A stretch of DNA of 64,000 nt from Acholeplasmatales bacterium (GTDB lineage: Bacteria > Bacillota_I > Bacilli_A > Acholeplasmatales > Acholeplasmataceae): positions 35,445-99,444 of the forward strand of contig JAITXT010000008.1 of NCBI GenBank assembly GCA_031284585.1. The letters run 5' to 3'. The translations under genes and the position numbers were made by a program. This document shows positions 44,698-54,800 of this stretch, in pieces; position 1 is the first letter of the stretch, and each line of letters starts with the position of its first letter. A model generated the notes under the pieces. It was not told the DNA's origin and ran no database searches. It worked only from the letters and a program-made list of their open reading frames with translations.

Positions 44698-45545
44698 AAT
44701 CTGGTATTATTTTACTAAATAAAGATAGTTATATGACTTCTTATGATTGCATAAGAAGATTAAAACATATTTTAGGTATAGAAAAAATAGGACATGCAGG
44801 AACTCTAGATCCTTTTGCGAGCGGACTTTTAATTATCCTTGTTGGTGCAGGTTGTAAATTATCTAGTTATTATACTAATCAAGATAAAGAATATGTCGGT
44901 AAAATTGGTTTAGGGAAAAAGATTGATACTCTAGATTTGACAGGAAGTATTAAAGAATATAAGGATTGTTCTAATATTAATGAAGAATTAATTGATCAAA
45001 AAATGATAGAATTAGAGGGGAATATTTTACAGATACCTCCTATTTTTAGTGCAAAGAAAGTGAAAGGAGTTAGGGCTTATAGTCTTGCTAGAAAAGATGT
45101 AGATTTTTTTCTTAAAGAGGAAGAAGTTAAAGTTTTTGATTTTAAGAGAGTTTCATCTCTTAGTAGTGATTATAGTTTTGATTTTTATGCTAAAGTATCT
45201 AAAGGTACATATATCAGGTCTCTTGCTAGAGATCTTGGAGAAAAACTTGATAATTTTGGATATCTTTTACAGTTAGAAAGAATTTCTACAATGGGTTTTA
45301 ATTTAAATTCTTCTTATAAGTTAAGTGAAGTAAATGAATCATCAATTATTCCAATCAATAAATTATTTGAAGATTTTCCTAGGTATGATATAATTGATGA
45401 TTTTAGAGCTAAATTAGTTAAGAATGGAAGTTATTTAAATTTAGATTTTAATTTTAGATTCATAAGAATATATTTTCAAGATGAATTTATTGCGTTATAT
45501 GAAAATACACATGATAATGAGTTTAAACCATTTATTATTTTATGA
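44685..45545 (+). CDS. truB: tRNA pseudouridine-55 synthase TruB
   Basis: 286 residues from TTG 44685 inside the trxA end. Makes pseudouridine 55 in the T loop of tRNAs. Catalytic Asp42 in GHAGTLDPFASGLL; GIILLNKDSYMTSYDCIRRL, IPPIFSAKKVKGVRAYSLAR and SKGTYIRSLARDLG are family blocks. No ATG is available near the conserved N-terminus, so TTG (coupled to trxA) is the best start. It overlaps ribF by 4 bases; truB-ribF is a conserved pair. Confidence 0.92.
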   Translation: MSKIESGIILLNKDSYMTSYDCIRRLKHILGIEKIGHAGTLDPFASGLLIILVGAGCKLSSYYTNQDKEYVGKIGLGKKIDTLDLTGSIKEYKDCSNINEELIDQKMIELEGNILQIPPIFSAKKVKGVRAYSLARKDVDFFLKEEEVKVFDFKRVSSLSSDYSFDFYAKVSKGTYIRSLARDLGEKLDNFGYLLQLERISTMGFNLNSSYKLSEVNESSIIPINKLFEDFPRYDIIDDFRAKLVKNGSYLNLDFNFRFIRIYFQDEFIALYENTHDNEFKPFIIL

Positions 45546-46438
45546 AAATATTTAAAGATAAGATTAATAATTTATATAATTTAATAAAAGAAGATATAAG
45601 TGTTATCTTTGGGAACTTTGATGGAGTACATTTAGGACATAAATTACTTTTTAATGAACTCATTAATTCCCATGAATATAAATCATGTGTTATAACTTTT
45701 GATAAGCCTTTTTCTAAATATAATAGTCTCTATACTTTAGATGAGAGAATAGAAGAAATTAAAAAATATAATTTTGATTATTTAATTATTATTGAAAGTG
45801 ATTCTAATTTTTATGAAATGAGTAAAGAGAATTTTCTTAGTTTCTTAGATTCTAACCAAACTAAGAAAATTATCTGTGGAGAAGATATATCTTTTGGAAA
45901 AAATAAAAGTGGAAAATTAATAGATTTATATAATGCTAATAAATATGAAGTCAAAGTAATAAATTATTACGAAGTTGATCAAAAAAAATTATCTTCAACT
46001 CTTTTAAGAAGTTTGAAGAGTTCTGATTCTAGTAATCATTTAAAATTAATATTATTAGAGGGTAAAACTTTTAGTGTGGAAGGAAAAGTTATTAAAGGTA
46101 ATAGTATCGGTAGAACTCTTGGATTTAAAACTGCTAATATTGATATAGATGTTAAGTTATATGATAGTGGGGTCTATGCTGGAACAGTTAACTATAATAA
46201 GAATACTTATTTAGCAGTTATTTCGGTTGGATTAAATGAAACTCTTAACTTACAAATAAATAAAAGACTAGAAGTTCATATACTAGATTTTGATAAAAAT
46301 ATCTATTTTGAGACTTTAAAAATAAATTTTTATTATTATTTAAGACAACCTAAAAAATTCTTGAATAGAGAAGAACTAATTGAAAGTATAAATAATGATA
46401 TTTTTTTAACGAGAGAATATTTTAAAAATCTAAAATAA
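45542..46438 (+). CDS. ribF: Bifunctional riboflavin kinase/FAD synthetase
   Basis: 298 residues. N-terminal FMN adenylyltransferase domain (VIFGNFDGVHLGHKLL, the nucleotidyltransferase GxHxGH-like motif, and GEDISFGKNKSG), C-terminal riboflavin kinase domain (EGKVIKGNSIGRTLGFKTANIDI, SGVYAGTVNY, LEVHILDFDKNIYFETLKI). Makes FMN and FAD. Slightly short but with both domains intact. Confidence 0.92.
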   Translation: MKIFKDKINNLYNLIKEDISVIFGNFDGVHLGHKLLFNELINSHEYKSCVITFDKPFSKYNSLYTLDERIEEIKKYNFDYLIIIESDSNFYEMSKENFLSFLDSNQTKKIICGEDISFGKNKSGKLIDLYNANKYEVKVINYYEVDQKKLSSTLLRSLKSSDSSNHLKLILLEGKTFSVEGKVIKGNSIGRTLGFKTANIDIDVKLYDSGVYAGTVNYNKNTYLAVISVGLNETLNLQINKRLEVHILDFDKNIYFETLKINFYYYLRQPKKFLNREELIESINNDIFLTREYFKNLK

Positions 46439-46454
46439 AAGTTCTTTTTTGGGG

Positions 46455-46504
46455 TTTAAAATGCATTATTTTAATCTAAAAAAATTCTTAAAATGTGCAT
46501 TATT
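46455..46504 (+). repeat. TGCATTATT direct repeat with 34-bp spacing, orphan array
   Basis: AAAATGCATTATT (46458-46470) and AAAATGTGCATTATT (46490-46504) share TGCATTATT, 34 bases apart. Sequence and spacing resemble the array at 39313-39362 in front of an ATPase gene, but here no ATPase sequence follows; the next gene is darA. Confidence 0.55.
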
Positions 46505-46556
46505 ATAAAAAACTTTATAGTTTTAAGGTATAATTACAAGTATAGAAGGTGAAAAT

Positions 46557-46880
46557 ATGAAATTAATAATTGCAGTTGTTAATCAGGAAGACAGTAAAAA
46601 AGTACATAAAGTTTTTGTCGAAAACAGAATATTTTCCACAAAACTTTCCTCAAGTGGTAATTTTTTATCCTCTGGTCAAGTAACATATATGATTGGAGCA
46701 GAAGATAAAAGAATTGATGAAATTTTGGATGTTTTAAGAAATACTTGTAAGAAGAGAATTAAAATAGTTCCTTCCACAATCTTGTCTGAATTTCATCTTC
46801 AAAATACTGTTCCTATTGAAGTTGAAGTCGGTGGAGCAACTATATTTATTTTAGAAGTATCGCAATTTTTCAAAATTTAA
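46557..46880 (+). CDS. darA: Cyclic di-AMP receptor (DarA/PstA-like PII-type protein)
   Basis: 107 residues, trimeric PII-like fold. MKLIIAVVNQEDSKKVHKVF, FSTKLSSSGNFLSSGQVTYMIGAEDKRIDEIL and VEVGGATIFILEVSQFFKI match the c-di-AMP-binding DarA/PstA (YaaQ, DUF970) family. The Thr/Ser-rich T-loop region binds the ligand in known members. Its downstream target is unknown. SD GAAGGTG precedes the ATG; it stands alone between ribF and rpsO. Confidence 0.92.
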   Translation: MKLIIAVVNQEDSKKVHKVFVENRIFSTKLSSSGNFLSSGQVTYMIGAEDKRIDEILDVLRNTCKKRIKIVPSTILSEFHLQNTVPIEVEVGGATIFILEVSQFFKI

Positions 46881-46908
46881 GTCTTTTTATATTTTTTTAA
46901 TTAATCTG

Positions 46909-46917
46909 TGGTATAAT
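46909..46917 (+). promoter_or_regulatory. Extended -10 promoter of rpsO
   Basis: TGGTATAAT at 46909-46917, 70 bases before the ATG at 46988. The leader in between could hold an S15 autoregulatory fold; I see no clear structure. Confidence 0.6.
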
Positions 46918-46987
46918 TAATATACTTTTAACCAGGTTATGGGAGTGATTACCTATATCTTAGTTAATTAGATTAATGGAGGGAATA

Positions 46988-47254
46988 ATGGCAGATACTA
47001 GTTGGAAAAAAGAATTAGTTGAAAAGTATGCTACTCATCCTGGAGATACTGGTTCTCCAGAAGTTCAAATCGCTATATTAACACACGAGATTAATGAACT
47101 TAACAAGCATTTAGGCGTCCATATTCATGATTTTACTTCTAAAAGAGGTTTATTTATGAAAATAGGACAAAGAAAGAAATTGTTAGGATATTTAAAAAGT
47201 GTAAGCACTGAACGTTATGCAAAACTTATTTCAAGTCTTGGTTTAAGAAAATAG
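46988..47254 (+). CDS. rpsO: Small ribosomal subunit protein uS15
   Basis: 88 residues. Binds 16S rRNA early in 30S assembly. GDTGSPEVQIAILTHEINELNKHL, HDFTSKRGLFMKIGQRKKLLGYL and the C-terminal SLGLRK are the family marks. ATG 46988 follows SD GGAGGGA; an earlier ATG (46976) overlaps that SD. Followed by a terminator and pnp, the usual order. Confidence 0.97.
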   Translation: MADTSWKKELVEKYATHPGDTGSPEVQIAILTHEINELNKHLGVHIHDFTSKRGLFMKIGQRKKLLGYLKSVSTERYAKLISSLGLRK

Positions 47255-47260
47255 TTCTTT

Positions 47261-47290
47261 AAAAAGTGTAATCTTAGGATTGCACTTTTT
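47261..47290 (+). terminator. Rho-independent terminator after rpsO
   Basis: AAAAAGTGTAATC (47261-47273) pairs with GATTGCACTTTTT (47278-47290), one wobble pair, around a TTAG loop and ends in a T run. Confidence 0.85.
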
Positions 47291-47443
47291 TATTTCTTAA
47301 AAAATTAATCAGATTTTATATGTTCTAGTTAAATAGATAATAAAATTTTATGGTAATATTTTTATAAATTGAATAATTAGATAAAATATCTTTTAATCTT
47401 GTATAATTATAAAGTTAATATATAAAGAGGAGATTATTTTAAA

Positions 47444-49699
47444 GTGGGAATGAGAAAATTTGAGACAACATTAGGTGGTAGAAAATTAGTTGTCGAAGTA
47501 GGAGAAGTTGCAAAGCAAGCTGCTGGTTCAGTATTAGTTAAATATGGTGATACAGTAGTATTGTCAGTTTGCGTAAGTAAAGAAAGTGAGGTTGCACAAG
47601 ATTTCTTTCCTTTGATGGTTTTATATCAAGAGAAATTATATGCAGCAGGTAAAATTCCAGGGGGATTTTTAAGAAGAGAAGGTAGATCATCAGAACATGA
47701 AACTTTAGTTTCAAGATTAATTGATAGACCTATAAGACCTTTATTTGAAGAAGGTTTTTCAGATGAAGTTCAAGTTATAAATACTGTGTTATCAAGTGAT
47801 CCAGATTATTCTTCTGAGATTGCTGCACTAATAGGTTCATCGATTGCATTAACTATATCTGATATTCCGTTTTTAGGACCAATTGCTGGTTGTCAAGTGG
47901 GATATATTGATAGTAAATATGTTATTAATCCAACTGTTCAGCAAAAAGAGATATCTTCAATTGATTTAACAGTTGCTGGTACATATGAAGCAATTAACAT
48001 GGTTGAGGCTGGAGCAAAACAAGTAAGCGAAGAAGAAATGTTAAATGCACTTTTAGAAGGACATAAAGTTATTCAAGAAGTTTGTCTATTTATTAAAGAA
48101 ATTGAAAGTGAGATTGGAGTTCCAAAAAGAGTTCCATTACTTGCTAAAATAGATGCGGATCTTGAAAAAGAGATCAAAAAAGTAGTTGGAAAAGATTTAA
48201 TTAAAGCAGTATCAATTTTTGATAAATTAGAAAGATATCATAAAATTGATGAACTTACTTTGAAAACTGTTGAAAGTTATAAAGATAAAGTATTTATTAA
48301 AAAGATTGGAACAACTGAAACATTTGATTTTGATGCTCAAAAAGCATACTTAGAACAAGTAAAAACTATTTGTGCTCATATAGTTAGGGATGAAGTTAGA
48401 AGACTTATTACTATTGATAAAATTCGTCCTGATGGAAGAAAAATAGATGAAATTAGACCACTTTCATCTAGAGTTGGTTTACTACCTAGAGTTCATGGTT
48501 CTGCTTTATTTACCAGAGGTCAAACTCAAAGTTTAGGGACTGTTACTCTTGGATCTCTTCAAAATAATCAAATTATTGATGGAATATCTTTAGAAGAAAC
48601 AAAGAGATTCATGTTACATTATAATTTCCCTCAGTTCTCAGTAGGAGAAACTGGTAGATATGGTACTCCAGGAAGAAGAGAAATAGGTCATGGTGCCCTT
48701 GGCGAAAGAGCCTTATTTCAAGTAATTCCTTCCGAAGATGAGTTCCCTTATACTATAAGAGTAGTTTCAGAAATACTAGAATCTAATGGTTCAAGTTCTC
48801 AAGCAACTATTTGTGCAGGTTCTCTTGCCTTAATGGATGCTGGTGTTCCTATTAAAGCTCTTGTAGCTGGTATTGCAATGGGACTTATTAGTGATGGAAA
48901 AAACTATACTATTTTGACTGATATTCAAGGTATGGAAGATCATGAAGGTGATATGGATTTCAAAGTTGCTGGTACTAGAAATGGTATTTGTGCACTTCAA
49001 ATGGATATTAAAATCAAGGGTATAAATAAAGTGATCTTAAAAGAAGCTCTTGAACAAGCAAAGAAAGGTCGTCTAGAATTGTTAGACCATATGGAAACTA
49101 CTATTAGTTCTCCAAGAGAAGAATTATCTTTCTATGCTCCAAAAGTTGAAATGATAAAAATTAATCCAGAAAAGATAAGAGAAGTTATTGGCTCTGGTGG
49201 AAAAGTTATTAATGCAATTAGAGAAGCTAATAATAATGTTGAAATTAATATAGAACAAAACGGAAAAGTTATTGTTATGCATCAAGATATAAATGTAGTT
49301 AGAAAAACTATTGCGGAAATAAAAGATATAGCTAGAGAACCTGAAATAGGAACAGTCTATGAAGGTAAGGTAGTTAGAGTTGAAAATTATGGATGCTTTG
49401 TGGAATTATGGCCTGGTACCGAAGGACTTGTTCATATATCTGCTCTAGATTCAAAAAGAGTTGAAAAGACTGAAGATGTTTGTAATGTAGATGATGTTAT
49501 CTTAGTTAAATGTGTTAGTATTGATGAAAAAGGAAGAATGGTCTTATCTCGTAAAGATGCCCTTAGTTCAGGACTATCTACAGAAAGAATTAATCAGAAA
49601 AAATTAGGGATAGCAAGACCAGTAACTCAAAGTGATAGACATGACTATAAAGATAAAGGTCATGGTAATAGATTTAATAATAAAGATAAAAAATTTTAA
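47444..49699 (+). CDS. pnp: Polyribonucleotide nucleotidyltransferase (PNPase)
   Basis: 751 residues. Phosphorolytic 3'-5' exoribonuclease of RNA decay. Two RNase PH domains ([29 protein letters not shown] in the first; [35 protein letters not shown] in the second, with catalytic [19 protein letters not shown]), then KH ([15 protein letters not shown]) and S1 ([20 protein letters not shown]) domains, and a basic tail. The start is GTG 47444 (SD AGAGGAG 11 bases away) or ATG 47450; the difference is two residues. Confidence 0.96.
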   Translation: MGMRKFETTLGGRKLVVEVGEVAKQAAGSVLVKYGDTVVLSVCVSKESEVAQDFFPLMVLYQEKLYAAGKIPGGFLRREGRSSEHETLVSRLIDRPIRPLFEEGFSDEVQVINTVLSSDPDYSSEIAALIGSSIALTISDIPFLGPIAGCQVGYIDSKYVINPTVQQKEISSIDLTVAGTYEAINMVEAGAKQVSEEEMLNALLEGHKVIQEVCLFIKEIESEIGVPKRVPLLAKIDADLEKEIKKVVGKDLIKAVSIFDKLERYHKIDELTLKTVESYKDKVFIKKIGTTETFDFDAQKAYLEQVKTICAHIVRDEVRRLITIDKIRPDGRKIDEIRPLSSRVGLLPRVHGSALFTRGQTQSLGTVTLGSLQNNQIIDGISLEETKRFMLHYNFPQFSVGETGRYGTPGRREIGHGALGERALFQVIPSEDEFPYTIRVVSEILESNGSSSQATICAGSLALMDAGVPIKALVAGIAMGLISDGKNYTILTDIQGMEDHEGDMDFKVAGTRNGICALQMDIKIKGINKVILKEALEQAKKGRLELLDHMETTISSPREELSFYAPKVEMIKINPEKIREVIGSGGKVINAIREANNNVEINIEQNGKVIVMHQDINVVRKTIAEIKDIAREPEIGTVYEGKVVRVENYGCFVELWPGTEGLVHISALDSKRVEKTEDVCNVDDVILVKCVSIDEKGRMVLSRKDALSSGLSTERINQKKLGIARPVTQSDRHDYKDKGHGNRFNNKDKKF

Positions 49700-49707
49700 A
49701 AGTATTT

Positions 49708-50075
49708 AATAAATTAGGTTGGAAGATGATCGAGCAGGGAAACTTGTTAGGAAAGTCCATGCTAGCACAACCTGTGATGGTTGTAGTGTTTATGTTTAAG
49801 GAAGAAATAACTTAAAGATTATAGAAATATAAGACGGAGAAAGATGATTCTAAAATATTTATATCATGATGATTCTCTCATAACGTGCCACAGAGACGAG
49901 ATTATAGTGAAAACTATAATATGAAACGAGGTAAACCCCATAAGCTAGAAACCTAAATTTGGTAAGGGAACGTTTAATCAGCGAAATAGAAGCTAGATTG
50001 ATCGGGACATGTAAAAGTGTTCAGTTTAATGATCATATAGATACAGAACATGGCTTATGCACAACCTAATTTATT
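49708..50075 (+). ncRNA. rnpB: RNase P RNA, type B
   Basis: The catalytic RNA that matures tRNA 5' ends. A perfect 14-bp P1 helix pairs AATAAATTAGGTTG (49708-49721) with CAACCTAATTTATT (50062-50075). Conserved core: AGGAAAGTCCATGCTAGCAC near 49751-49770, GTAGTGTT, GTGCCACAGAGACGA, GAAACGAGGTAAACCCC, AGAAACC...TTTGGTAAGGGAACG and the final ACATGGCTTATG. GAGGTAAACCCC with the TTTGGTAAGGGAAC block is the Bacillus-type (B) layout. About 368 bases, close to the B. subtilis RNA. It is on the same strand as pnp and gltX; the SD of gltX begins 9 bases after P1. Confidence 0.93.
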
Positions 50076-50092
50076 TTAAAAAACGGAGATTT

Positions 50093-51751
50093 ATGGATTA
50101 TAAGAAACTTGCAGAAATGCTCTATTCTACTAAATTAGAAATAAAAGATTTAGAATTAAGATATCCATCTAGAAATTTAGATAGTAATTCTATTGTAACC
50201 AGAATTGCTCCTAGCCCTACTGGGTTTATTCATCTTGGAAATTTATATAATGCAATTATCGGGGAAAGACTTGCACATCAATCTAATGGTGTGTTCTATT
50301 TAAGAATTGAAGATACTGATTTAAAACGTGAAGTTAAAGGAGCTATTCCTTTAATTATTAAAATGATGGATCATTTTGATATTAGATTTGATGAGGGAAG
50401 ATTAAAAGATCATTATGATTTTGGGGATTATGGCCCTTATCAACAACGTGAGAGAAAAGAGATTTATCATGTATTTGCTAAAAAGTTAGTTGAATTGGGA
50501 TATGCATATCCTTGTTTTGCAAGTGAATCGTATCTTAATGAAATAAGAGAAGTACAAAGAAATAATAAAGAACCGATTGGATGTTACGGGAAATATGCTA
50601 AATACCGTGATTTAACGATTGAAGAAATAAAAGAAAGAATTGATAACGGGGAAAGTTATGTACTTAGATTTAGGGCAGATTATCAAAATGTAACTAAAAT
50701 AACAGTTAATGATTTGATTAAAGGACCACTTACTTTTGATTCTAATATTTTTGATTTTGTTTTATTGAAATCTGATGGAATTCCAACTTATCATTTTGCT
50801 CATGTAGTTGATGATTATTTAATGCGTACAACCCATGTAGTTCGGGGTGAAGAGTGGATGAGTAGTCTTCCTTTTCATATTAATCTTTTTAATGCTTTAG
50901 GTTTAAAAATACCTTTTTATTGTCATACTCCCCTACTTATGAAGTATGAAGATGGAATCAAGAGAAAATTATCGAAAAGAAAAGATAAAGAATTCTCGCT
51001 AGAGTATTATTTAAAAGAGGGATATCCTAAAGAAGTAGTTTGGAATTATTTACTAACTGTTCTAAATTCTAATTATGAAGAATGGAAAGCAAAAAATATT
51101 GAAGAAAGTTATAATTCGTTTAAATTTTCTCTAAATCACTTATCAAGAGGTGGAACTTTATTTGATAATGAGAAATTAATCAATATTTCAAAAGAAATAT
51201 TATCTCATAAAAGTAATTCCTTTATTTATGAGAACCTTCTTGATTACACGAGAGAGTATAGACCTAGTTATTATGAACTTTTAATTACTTATAAAGATAG
51301 AATTTTAGATGCTATTAACATCGGAAGACTAGATAAAAAAGTAAGGAAAGATATTGTCTCTTTAAATCAAGCTTGTGATTTTTATAAGATATATTTTGAT
51401 GAATTATTAGATAATCCTTTAGAATTTGATATAATTCCTATGGAGAATAGTTTAAAGCAAAAGATCTTAACTGAATTTTTAGAGGAATTTGATTATAACG
51501 ATACAAAGGATGTATTTGCTTCAAAGATAAATAATATCGCAGTTAAAAATAACTTCTGTACTAAGATGAAGGAGTATCAATTAGATCCCTCGTTATACAG
51601 TGGATCAATTGCCGATATTTATGAATTGTTAAGAGTTTCTATTACTTCTAGGAAGAATGCACCTGATATTTATGACATAATTCGGGTGATTGGTAATGAA
51701 TCTTTGGGAATAAGAGTATCTAAATATCTTAAATTAACTAATTCGAAATAA
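50093..51751 (+). CDS. gltX: Glutamyl-tRNA synthetase
   Basis: 552 residues from ATG 50093 (SD CGGAGAT, 50084-50090); an earlier in-frame ATG would lie within rnpB. Class I enzyme: the HIGH motif is APSPTGFIHLGNLYNA, with FYLRIEDTD, and the KMSKS loop is KRKLSKRKD. FVLLKSDGIPTYHFAHVVDDYLM and VVRGEEWMSS are the GlnRS/GluRS core blocks. The C-terminal half is longer and more diverged than usual and the N-terminus has about 45 extra residues before the HIGH region. Whether it also charges tRNA-Gln cannot be seen. Confidence 0.9.
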   Translation: MDYKKLAEMLYSTKLEIKDLELRYPSRNLDSNSIVTRIAPSPTGFIHLGNLYNAIIGERLAHQSNGVFYLRIEDTDLKREVKGAIPLIIKMMDHFDIRFDEGRLKDHYDFGDYGPYQQRERKEIYHVFAKKLVELGYAYPCFASESYLNEIREVQRNNKEPIGCYGKYAKYRDLTIEEIKERIDNGESYVLRFRADYQNVTKITVNDLIKGPLTFDSNIFDFVLLKSDGIPTYHFAHVVDDYLMRTTHVVRGEEWMSSLPFHINLFNALGLKIPFYCHTPLLMKYEDGIKRKLSKRKDKEFSLEYYLKEGYPKEVVWNYLLTVLNSNYEEWKAKNIEESYNSFKFSLNHLSRGGTLFDNEKLINISKEILSHKSNSFIYENLLDYTREYRPSYYELLITYKDRILDAINIGRLDKKVRKDIVSLNQACDFYKIYFDELLDNPLEFDIIPMENSLKQKILTEFLEEFDYNDTKDVFASKINNIAVKNNFCTKMKEYQLDPSLYSGSIADIYELLRVSITSRKNAPDIYDIIRVIGNESLGIRVSKYLKLTNSK

Positions 51752-51818
51752 GTTTTGAATAAATTTGCTATAATAATAATGATGTTTTGAGTAATTCAAA
51801 GTAAAAGTGAGGATAAAC

Positions 51819-54800
51819 ATGAAAGATTCAAATAAATCTATAAAACGTAAAGTAACCCTTAAAAAAAGACTTTTAACAATTCTATTGTCGGTTAAAATTA
51901 TTCCTTTAATAATTGTTGTTCTTGTCTCGGCGATATCTTTTATCACCCTAGCTGGTTCTTTAACTAGTTTAAATGGAGTTTTAAGTGATACGGCTACTAA
52001 TGCGCTAGAAAGTTCAAAGAATGCTGCTATCAATGATGCAGTTATTGCTTTAAATGATAGTGCTACTGATAATATAGAACGTGTAACTACTGATACAGCA
52101 TCAGCGGTTGCTAATTTCTTATATGCGAGGGATAATGATGTTCTTGAATTAGCTAGAAACACAGAATTATTATATAATAGTTCTAATGATACTTTCATAG
52201 AACAATTATATCGTAATAAGATGACTAATTCTTTGTCTCAAGTAGTCGTTCCTGGAAAATATGAGCTTGTAAAGTTAACTGACATTATATCAGGGAATCC
52301 TTATAGATGGGAAAGAAAGAAACCTCTAAACATCTATAATCCTGCAACTTCAAGTAATGAACAAAATGATGAGAAATTCCATATCTTTGATCCAAATGGT
52401 TTTGAATATAAAAAAGTTGCTATTTATGATGAAATTGTATTTTTAGATATTAATGGTTACGAATTAGTAAGAGTAGTTGCTGGGAATGATATTAAATTAG
52501 ATTATAATGTTAATAAAGTTCGTCCTGAAAGTGATAAAAGAAATGTTAGTGATTATGAAAATACTTTTGTTAAAGCAGAAAAATATTTTGACGAAATCGA
52601 AGCCTTAGAAAAAGGAGAGATTTATGTTAGTGATGTTATAGGAGCCTATGTTAGAGGTTATGTAAATGGTCTAAATTCTATTTTTAGTGAATATACTGTT
52701 AAAGATAGAGATGAAAAAAGAGGGGCTTTAGGACCAATTCCAGAAGGATTTAGGAATCCTGAGGAAAATGCATATGCGGGAATAGAAAATCCGGTAGGAA
52801 TTAGATTCCGGGGAATTGTTAGATTTGTTACTCCAGTATATGATTCTACTGATCATAAAGTTGGATATGTTTCTCTTGCTTTAAATCATGATCATATTAT
52901 GGAATTTGTAGATAGAATCATGCCTACTCCAGAAAGATATACTGAACTTCCTAATGCAGATGAAGGTAATTATGCTTTTATTTGGGATTATCAAATTAGA
53001 TCTATTGCTCATCCGAGACATTACTCTATTTATGGATATGATCCAGAAACTGGAGAACCTACTATTCCTTGGATTCAGAATACTGCTTATGATGAATTAA
53101 AGAAACTTGGATTAACTTGGGAAAATCCTATTACAGATGATGGTAGGACCTGGCTGGAGTATTTTCATGATATAGATGAACCGCAGTTTCATAATCAATT
53201 AAGAAGTAATACTCCTGCTCAAGATTTGACTTATAATGGTTTTGTTGGACTAGATGGAAGATATTTAAATAATGCACCTCAATGTACTGGTTGGAGAGAT
53301 ATATCACAATATGGTGGTAGTGGATCCCTACTTATCCTTTGGGTTGGACTTTATAAATTATCTACTGTTTCTGCAATTCCTTATTATACTGGAAAGTATC
53401 AAAAAACTTATGATGAAGATCACAATCTTCTTAATGCAAGAGGTTTTGGTGTTGTTACTATTGGAGCTGGATTTGAATTCTATAATTCAAGTGCTAATAA
53501 AACTGAAGCAGCTCTTAATGATATGATTACAAGAGCTGATTTAGTAATTACTACTACTTCAATTGATATTAAAGAAACAATTAATGGTTCTTTATCTAAT
53601 ACTTTGATTATTCTAAGTTTAGTAACTGGTGTAATTCTTGTGGTAATAGTATTTATTGCTATTATTATATCTAATTCAATTACTGAACCCCTAAATTCTC
53701 TAAATATTGGTATTAATAAGTTCAAGAAAGGTTATAGATCATTTAGATTTAATTCTGATAGAATTGATGAATTTGGTGATTTAGCAGATGCATTTGATGA
53801 AATGGCTAATTCGGTTGTGGAATCAGTTAAATCTCCACTTGTAATTATTGATAATGATCGTAGAATATTATATATTAATGATCAAGGTTTAATTTTAAGA
53901 AATAAACTTCTTGTGGATGTAATTGGAACTAATTATGAAAATAGTAGTATTTATCCAATAAATTCAATTTATGATCCTATTTATTGTAGTGAAATGGGTG
54001 TTGAGAGCGAAGTACTTTATCTAGAAAGATTAAATATTTATGTTAAAGCTAAAGCAAATACTTTCTATGATAGTGAAGGTAATAAGATAGGTTATTTAAT
54101 CGTTAGTACTGATGTTACGGATATTATTCTAGAACAACAAAAGATCAACGAACAAAGATTACTATTAGACATGGTATTTAAATCTTCACCAGATTTAATT
54201 TGGTATCATGATGAAGATGGTAAATATGTAACTGTTAACCCACGTTTTGCATCAGTTGTAGGTAAAGATGAAACTTATTTCATTGGTAAGACAGCAGAAG
54301 AAATATTTAGTGGAGCAATGTTAGAACAATTCACTAAAGATAATGACATAGTAGTTAAATCTAAAAATCCACATTTCTCAGAAGAAAAGATTCATTTCTT
54401 TGATGGTCATGAAGAAATAGTTGATTCTGTAAGAACTCCAATTTTCGATGAAAATGAAACATTTAGAGGAATTTTAGGATTTGGTAGAAATATTACTAAC
54501 CGTGTAACTATGGAACATCAATTGATGGAGACTCAAGATAGACTTCAATTAGCTGTCGAAGAAGCAAATGAGGCTAGTGCTCATAAGGGTGAATTCTTAG
54601 CTAGAATGAGTCATGAAATAAGAACTCCGATGAATGCGATTATTGGACTTAATAATATTGTATTAAAGAAATTATCAGATATGGATGATGGAGTAAAATA
54701 TGATGCAATTATTAAGAATCTAAATCAAATTGGTAGTTCATCAATTCATTTACTTGGAATTCTTAATGATATTCTAGATTTGTCTAAGATTGATGCTGGT

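Noticed and set aside
51734..52198. 154-codon minus-strand ORF over the gltX end and kinase start
   Set aside because: Antisense to the kinase N-terminus; its sequence is the mirror of coding triplets and has no motif.
53272..53526. 84-codon plus-strand ORF inside the kinase gene
   Set aside because: Out-of-frame shadow of the kinase sensor region.
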